NCBI GenBank assembly: GCA_039193455.1
Contig: JBCCWO010000005.1
Span: forward strand, 1-64,000
DNA from: JBCBGF01 sp039193455
GTDB taxonomy: Bacteria > Pseudomonadota > Alphaproteobacteria > Rhodobacterales > Rhodobacteraceae
DNA: 64,000 nucleotides
Direction of reading: 5' to 3'
Part shown: positions 60,446 through 64,000 of the stretch, one piece after another
How the letters are laid out: each line of letters opens with the position of its first letter
Numbering within the stretch: the stretch's first letter is position 1
The notes under the pieces: model-generated
What the model was told of the DNA's origin: nothing
Database searches by the model: none
Seen by the model: the letters and a program-made list of their open reading frames with translations, nothing else
Position numbers and translations under genes: made by a program

Positions 60446-60645
60446 GGTGTCTGTAACGGGGTAAACCCGAGGATCAGCAGACATCCCGCGGCGACAAGGC
60501 CCGAGAGCCACAGTTGCCACACCGGCCCCTCGGCCTTCCACACCCGCCGATAGCGGTAGCCCGCGACCACCGCCACGATGAAGAGCGTGGTCGCCACGGT
60601 AGGTGTGAGGGACAAATCGCCCAGATTCACGGAAAAATTCCCCAA
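60442..60645 (-). CDS. Small two-helix membrane protein of unknown function
   Basis: The 67-residue protein has two hydrophobic helices (about 15-30, PTVATTLFIVAVVAGYRY, and 43-62, LWLSGLVAAGCLLILGFTPL) joined by a charged loop with WKAEGPVWQLW. The pattern is conserved in roseobacter genomes as I recall, but has no assigned role. It faces nqrM tail to tail. Start ATG at 60645 has no strong ribosome binding site. Confidence 0.6.
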   Translation of the reverse strand: MGNFSVNLGDLSLTPTVATTLFIVAVVAGYRYRRVWKAEGPVWQLWLSGLVAAGCLLILGFTPLQTP

Positions 60646-60714
60646 AAAGCGCAGTTACAGCGTAGGCTGATGCCATAACTTCGAAAGAGACGGCAAGCGC
60701 GAAGGGAGGATCCG

Positions 60715-61239
60715 ATGGCTCAGAACACAAATGCGCCGCGGTATGGCGTGGTCGAAACCGAGCCAGGCACGATGGCCCAATCGGTGGACACCAACATGAC
60801 CAAGGGCGAGGCAACGGTGGCCAAGCTGCTGGCGCGGAAGGGCGGCCAGGTTTTCTCAATCGGGCCGGATGCGTCTTTGGCCGAGGCGGTTGTGATGCTG
60901 CGCGACAAGGGCATCGGCGCGCTTGTGGTCACCGGCCCGGATGGCAGCCTTGCGGGGATCCTGTCCGAGCGTGACATCGTGCGCAAACTGGCCGAGACGC
61001 CGGGGCAAACCCTGCCCCAGAGCGTGGCAGAGAACATGACCGCCGATGTTAAAAGCTGCACACCCGGCGATACGCTCGTCCCCGTTCTTCAAGCGATGAG
61101 CGATGGTGGCTTCCGCCATATGCCGGTGGTCGAGAACGGCAAGCTGTGCGGCATGCTGACGATCGGCGACGTGGTGCGGCACCGGCTGGAAGAGGTGGAA
61201 TACGAAGCGCTTCAGATGAAGCAGCTGATCGTCGGCTAA
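60715..61239 (+). CDS. Protein with a pair of CBS domains
   Basis: The 174-residue soluble protein consists of two CBS motifs (about 45-95, FSIGPDASLAEAVVMLRDKG and GILSERDIVRKLAE; about 108-160, CTPGDTLVPVLQAMSDGGFR and GMLTIGDVVRHRLEE). CBS pairs bind adenosyl nucleotides such as AMP, ATP or SAM and regulate partners; here no catalytic domain is attached. The first 30 residues are variable. The ribosome binding site is GGGAGG. The neighbours give no functional hint. Confidence 0.85.
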   Translation: MAQNTNAPRYGVVETEPGTMAQSVDTNMTKGEATVAKLLARKGGQVFSIGPDASLAEAVVMLRDKGIGALVVTGPDGSLAGILSERDIVRKLAETPGQTLPQSVAENMTADVKSCTPGDTLVPVLQAMSDGGFRHMPVVENGKLCGMLTIGDVVRHRLEEVEYEALQMKQLIVG

Positions 61240-61376
61240 GACGCGGCGTGGCTTGACAGCACGCCACTGTTGACGATGCTGAAGCCGCCAGCGATGGGGT
61301 GCGCCTTGGGCGTGCGACCGCCAGCCCTTCCCAAGACCGCTGCGGCCTGCATGGCCGCCCATCGAAAGGACAGCCG

Positions 61377-62789
61377 GTGACGTCCAGCAAGCTTTCTCGT
61401 CGCGCCGCGCTTGCGCTAGGCGGGGCGGCCTGTGCAGCGCCCTTGATACCCGGCTCTGCGCGTCTGCTGGCCGCGGGGGACGCGGCGCAGGAGATCGCGA
61501 TTCAGTCGGCTCAGTTTGAGCTTCTCGCCCCGCATGTGACCGAAGGGTTGGTATCCACCCGCGCCGACGGCCCGCCGCCCGTGATCCGGATGCGCCAGAA
61601 CGAGCCGTTCCGGGCCGTGGTGCGCAACACGCTGCCCGATTACACCGCCATGCATTGGCACGGACTTCGTGTGCCCAACGGGATGGATGGCGTGCCCTAT
61701 CTGACCCAGATCCCCATGGGGCCGGGCGACGCGTTCGAATACAGCTTCACCTCACCCGACGCGGGCACGTTCTGGTATCATCCCCATTGCATGACGATGG
61801 ATCAGATGGCGCTGGGTCTGACCGGTATTCTGGTGGTGGATGAGGCCGAGGATCCCGGGTTTAACGCCGATATCGCGCTGAACCTGCGGGATTTCCGGCT
61901 TGATGGGCAAGGCCGCTGGATCGACCTTTGGACTGCGCGGGGCGCGGCACGCGGCGGGACGTTTGGCACGGTGATGACGGCGAACTGGCTGGTCGAGCCC
62001 ACCTATGATGCCCCGGCAGGCGGGCTGGCGCGCATTCGCTGTGCAGCGACGGATACGACGCGCACCTATCGTCTGTTCGTGCCCGATGCCGAGGGCGTGG
62101 TGCTGGCGCTTGACGGTCATCCGCTGGTCTCGCCCGTGCCCCTGCCCAAGACCGAGGATGCCACCATCGCGCTCAGCCCGGGTCAGCGCGCAGATCTGGT
62201 GGTGCGGATGCCGGATACCGAGGGGGCAGAGATCACGGTGATGACCGATGCGCCGGGCGCGCCGCGCGTTCTTGCCCGGCTGCGGGCGGTGGGCACCACT
62301 CTGGGGCGCGATCTGCGCGAGGTGCGCCCCCTGCCCCCGAACCCCGTGGCCGACCCCGATCTGAGCGATCCCCGGTTCGAAGAGTTCGTCTTTGGCTGGT
62401 CGCCCGAGGGCGATCTGCCGAATAACGGTGTCTGCGGCACGCTGGGCTATACGTTCTGGTCGATCAACCGACGGCCCTGGCCGGGCGACGCAGCCGAAGG
62501 CGTGGGGCCGTTGGCGACCTTCCGCCTAGGCGAAAGCGTGGTCCTGCGCTTGCGTAACGAAAGCCCCAACAACCATCCGATCCACCTGCATGGGTTGGTG
62601 TTCAAGCCGCTGCGCTCAAACAAGCGCGCCTTGGCGCCCCACTGGACCGACACGGTACTGCTCGAGCGGGAAGAGACGGTGGACATCGCCTTTGTCGCCG
62701 ACAATCCCGGCGACTGGGCGTTCCACTGCCATGTCATCGAGCATCAGAAGACCGGGCTTGCGGGCTATATCCGGGTGGACGCGGCCTGA
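61377..62789 (+). CDS. Multicopper oxidase with Tat-type signal
   Basis: The 470-residue exported enzyme begins VTSSKLSRRAALALGGAACA, a twin-arginine signal. The four copper motifs are present: MHWHGLRVP, FWYHPHCMT, NHPIHLHGLVF and FHCHVIEHQKTG, so both type 1 and trinuclear sites look complete. It oxidises a phenol, metal ion or other donor using oxygen; similar proteins are annotated as laccase, CumA or CopA-like. No methionine-rich copper-binding segment is seen. The GTG start follows AAAGGA. Confidence 0.9.
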   Translation: MTSSKLSRRAALALGGAACAAPLIPGSARLLAAGDAAQEIAIQSAQFELLAPHVTEGLVSTRADGPPPVIRMRQNEPFRAVVRNTLPDYTAMHWHGLRVPNGMDGVPYLTQIPMGPGDAFEYSFTSPDAGTFWYHPHCMTMDQMALGLTGILVVDEAEDPGFNADIALNLRDFRLDGQGRWIDLWTARGAARGGTFGTVMTANWLVEPTYDAPAGGLARIRCAATDTTRTYRLFVPDAEGVVLALDGHPLVSPVPLPKTEDATIALSPGQRADLVVRMPDTEGAEITVMTDAPGAPRVLARLRAVGTTLGRDLREVRPLPPNPVADPDLSDPRFEEFVFGWSPEGDLPNNGVCGTLGYTFWSINRRPWPGDAAEGVGPLATFRLGESVVLRLRNESPNNHPIHLHGLVFKPLRSNKRALAPHWTDTVLLEREETVDIAFVADNPGDWAFHCHVIEHQKTGLAGYIRVDAA

Positions 62790-62875
62790 GCGCCCGCTGC
62801 CGCAAGGTTAGGGGTACGTCCCGCGCGCTGACTGCGTTAGGCACGAGAACAGACATTTGATCGGAGGGGCGCCGC

Positions 62876-63667
62876 ATGAAAGCAGAATTCGACTACGCGG
62901 GCTGCAATGTCTTCGTCGTTGGGGGCACCGGCGGGATCAATCTGGGCATCGCCCAAAGCTTTGCCGCCGCCGGGGCGCGCATGGGTGTCGCCTCGCGCAA
63001 GCAAGACAAGGTCGATGCCGCGGTGGCGCAGCTTGGGTCCGCTGCGGGGCCAGCGCTGGGCTATGCCTTTGACGTGCGCGATGCCGAGGCAGTCACCGCG
63101 GCGCTGGACGCCTTTGCGGGCGAGGTCGGCCAGATCGATGTGCTGGTTTCGGGGGCGGCGGGAAACTTTCCGGTATTGGCCCGTGAGCTGAGCCCCAACG
63201 GCTTCAAGTCGGTGGTCGATATTGACCTTCTGGGCACGTTCCATGTGATGCGCGCCGCCTACCCGCATATGAAACGGCCCGGTGGCAGTCTGATCAACAT
63301 CTCGGCCCCACAGTCGACTATTGCGATGCCCTTTCAGGTGCATGTCTGCGCGGCCAAGGCCGGGGTGGATATGGTCACGAAATGCCTCGCGCTGGAATGG
63401 GGGGCCGAAGGGCTGCGGGTCAACGGCGTGGTCCCAGGGCCGATTGACGGGACCGAGGGGATGGCGCGGCTCGCCCCCAGCGAGAAGGCCCGCGACATGA
63501 TCGCCAAGAGCGTTCCGCAGAAACGGCTGGGCACGCCCGAAGACGTGGCCCGTGCCTGCCTGTTCCTGGGCTCGGACGCGGCAGATTACGTCAACGGCAT
63601 CATCCTGTCCGCCGATGGCGGCTGGTCCGTGGCCGGCGCCTCGCTGGGCGGTGCCATGGGCGGCTGA
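62876..63667 (+). CDS. Short-chain dehydrogenase/reductase, 2,4-dienoyl-CoA reductase-like
   Basis: The 263-residue protein has the SDR nucleotide loop VFVVGGTGGINLGIAQSFAA, the NNAG-like VSGAAGNFPVLARELSPNG and the C-terminal VVPGPIDGTEGMARLAPSE. The catalytic YxxxK is replaced: the site reads HVCAAKAGVDM, with no tyrosine four residues before the lysine. That pattern, with the AGNF phrase, is that of 2,4-dienoyl-CoA reductases (DECR type), which act on unsaturated fatty acyl-CoA. Ribosome binding site GGAGGGG. It is followed by lldD-like gene start. Confidence 0.85.
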   Translation: MKAEFDYAGCNVFVVGGTGGINLGIAQSFAAAGARMGVASRKQDKVDAAVAQLGSAAGPALGYAFDVRDAEAVTAALDAFAGEVGQIDVLVSGAAGNFPVLARELSPNGFKSVVDIDLLGTFHVMRAAYPHMKRPGGSLINISAPQSTIAMPFQVHVCAAKAGVDMVTKCLALEWGAEGLRVNGVVPGPIDGTEGMARLAPSEKARDMIAKSVPQKRLGTPEDVARACLFLGSDAADYVNGIILSADGGWSVAGASLGGAMGG

Positions 63668-63753
63668 CCCCCACGCAAAGGTGCGGCGGCGACACCAGTG
63701 GCCTTCCCAGACCCAATCCGCTAGGACGAAGGGCGACGGTTTGGGAGGATGCG

Positions 63754-64000
63754 ATGGGACTGAACGCCTGCAACAACTTTCAAGATTTCAGGCGCCTTGC
63801 CAAACGCAGGCTGCCTGCGCCGATCTTTCACTATATCGACGGCGCGGCGGATGACGAACTGACCTACCGCCGCAATACCGAAGCCTACGGCGATTGCGAC
63901 CTTGTGCCGAACGTACTGGCCGGCGTCGAAGAGGTGGACATGTCGGTCGAGGTTATGGGCCAAAAGCTGGACATGCCGATCTATTGCGCGCCGACCGCGT
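63754..64000 (+). CDS. lldD: FMN-dependent alpha-hydroxy acid dehydrogenase, N-terminal part (L-lactate dehydrogenase type)
   Basis: The first 82 codons of a flavin-dependent L-lactate dehydrogenase-type enzyme run off the right edge. It starts MGLNACNNFQDFRRLAKRRL and has PAPIFHYIDGAADDELTYRR, typical of the family start, and MPIYCAPTA, the beginning of the FMN barrel. GGGAGG precedes the ATG at 63754. The substrate could be L-lactate or a related hydroxy acid. Confidence 0.85.
   Translation, partial: MGLNACNNFQDFRRLAKRRLPAPIFHYIDGAADDELTYRRNTEAYGDCDLVPNVLAGVEEVDMSVEVMGQKLDMPIYCAPTA

Noticed and set aside
61245..61265. Hairpin GGCGTG/CACGCC as a terminator after the CBS gene
   Set aside because: Only six pairs and no T-tract; it also overlaps a TTGACA that could be a promoter element.

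Overview
The window reads as a chromosomal segment of a phototrophic alphaproteobacterium of the Rhodobacteraceae (Roseobacter/Rhodobacter group). The base composition is high in G+C, the phoH-ybeY-corC-lnt-metK-trmB gene order is the alphaproteobacterial one, metK carries a SAM/SAH riboswitch (a class known from Rhodobacterales), and there is a light-harvesting-2 (puc) operon beside glycine-betaine-type methyl-transfer genes and Na+-NQR genes.

Layout. 1-4 kb: start of rpsA, a VOC/ArsR pair with its own operator, a DUF2189 membrane protein, a secreted small protein, then aroA - membrane protein - cmk with start/stop overlaps. 5.8-12.9 kb: trmB, metK (riboswitch), lnt, corC-like, ybeY and phoH on the minus strand, interrupted by an oppositely oriented FkbM methyltransferase. 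13-17.3 kb: a MarR-type regulator, a chemoreceptor gene broken by an in-frame amber codon, and a DUF3500 protein. 17.5-19.8 kb: glpR-glpD. 20-23.3 kb: pucB-pucA-pucC plus a fourth gene encoding an unusual protein with eight 25-residue repeats, preceded by tandem PpsR-type sites. 23.3-30.6 kb: a four-gene overlapping operon (two dimethylglycine-dehydrogenase-like flavoproteins, a homocysteine methyltransferase-like protein and a non-pyrrolysine MttB homologue) with a divergent LysR regulator. 31.4-33.2 kb: an A/T-richer island with a 666-bp tandem duplication of a secreted protein of unknown function, bracketed by a 34-bp repeat copied from the lysR gene. 33.2-38.2 kb: LysR plus dabB-dabA (inorganic carbon uptake). 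38.4-39.8 kb: MATE transporter. 40-52.3 kb: exopolysaccharide locus (glycosyltransferases, Wzz/BY-kinase-like protein, polymerase/ligase, ExoY-like priming enzyme). 52.4-60.6 kb: P-loop kinase, nqrABCDEF with an intrinsic terminator, divergent apbE and nqrM. 60.7-64 kb: CBS protein, multicopper oxidase, dienoyl-CoA-reductase-like SDR, start of an L-lactate dehydrogenase.

Together the genes suggest a marine-type photoheterotroph that harvests light with LH2, demethylates quaternary amines, accumulates bicarbonate with a DAB pump, uses a sodium-translocating NADH dehydrogenase and makes an exopolysaccharide. The most unusual elements are the 25-residue-repeat protein in the puc operon, the duplicated secreted-protein island, the amber codon at the chemoreceptor tip, and the MttB-like operon without a corrinoid partner. 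No tRNA, rRNA, CRISPR array, transposase or phage gene was recognised. All homology statements come from reading the sequence and recall of families; no search was run.
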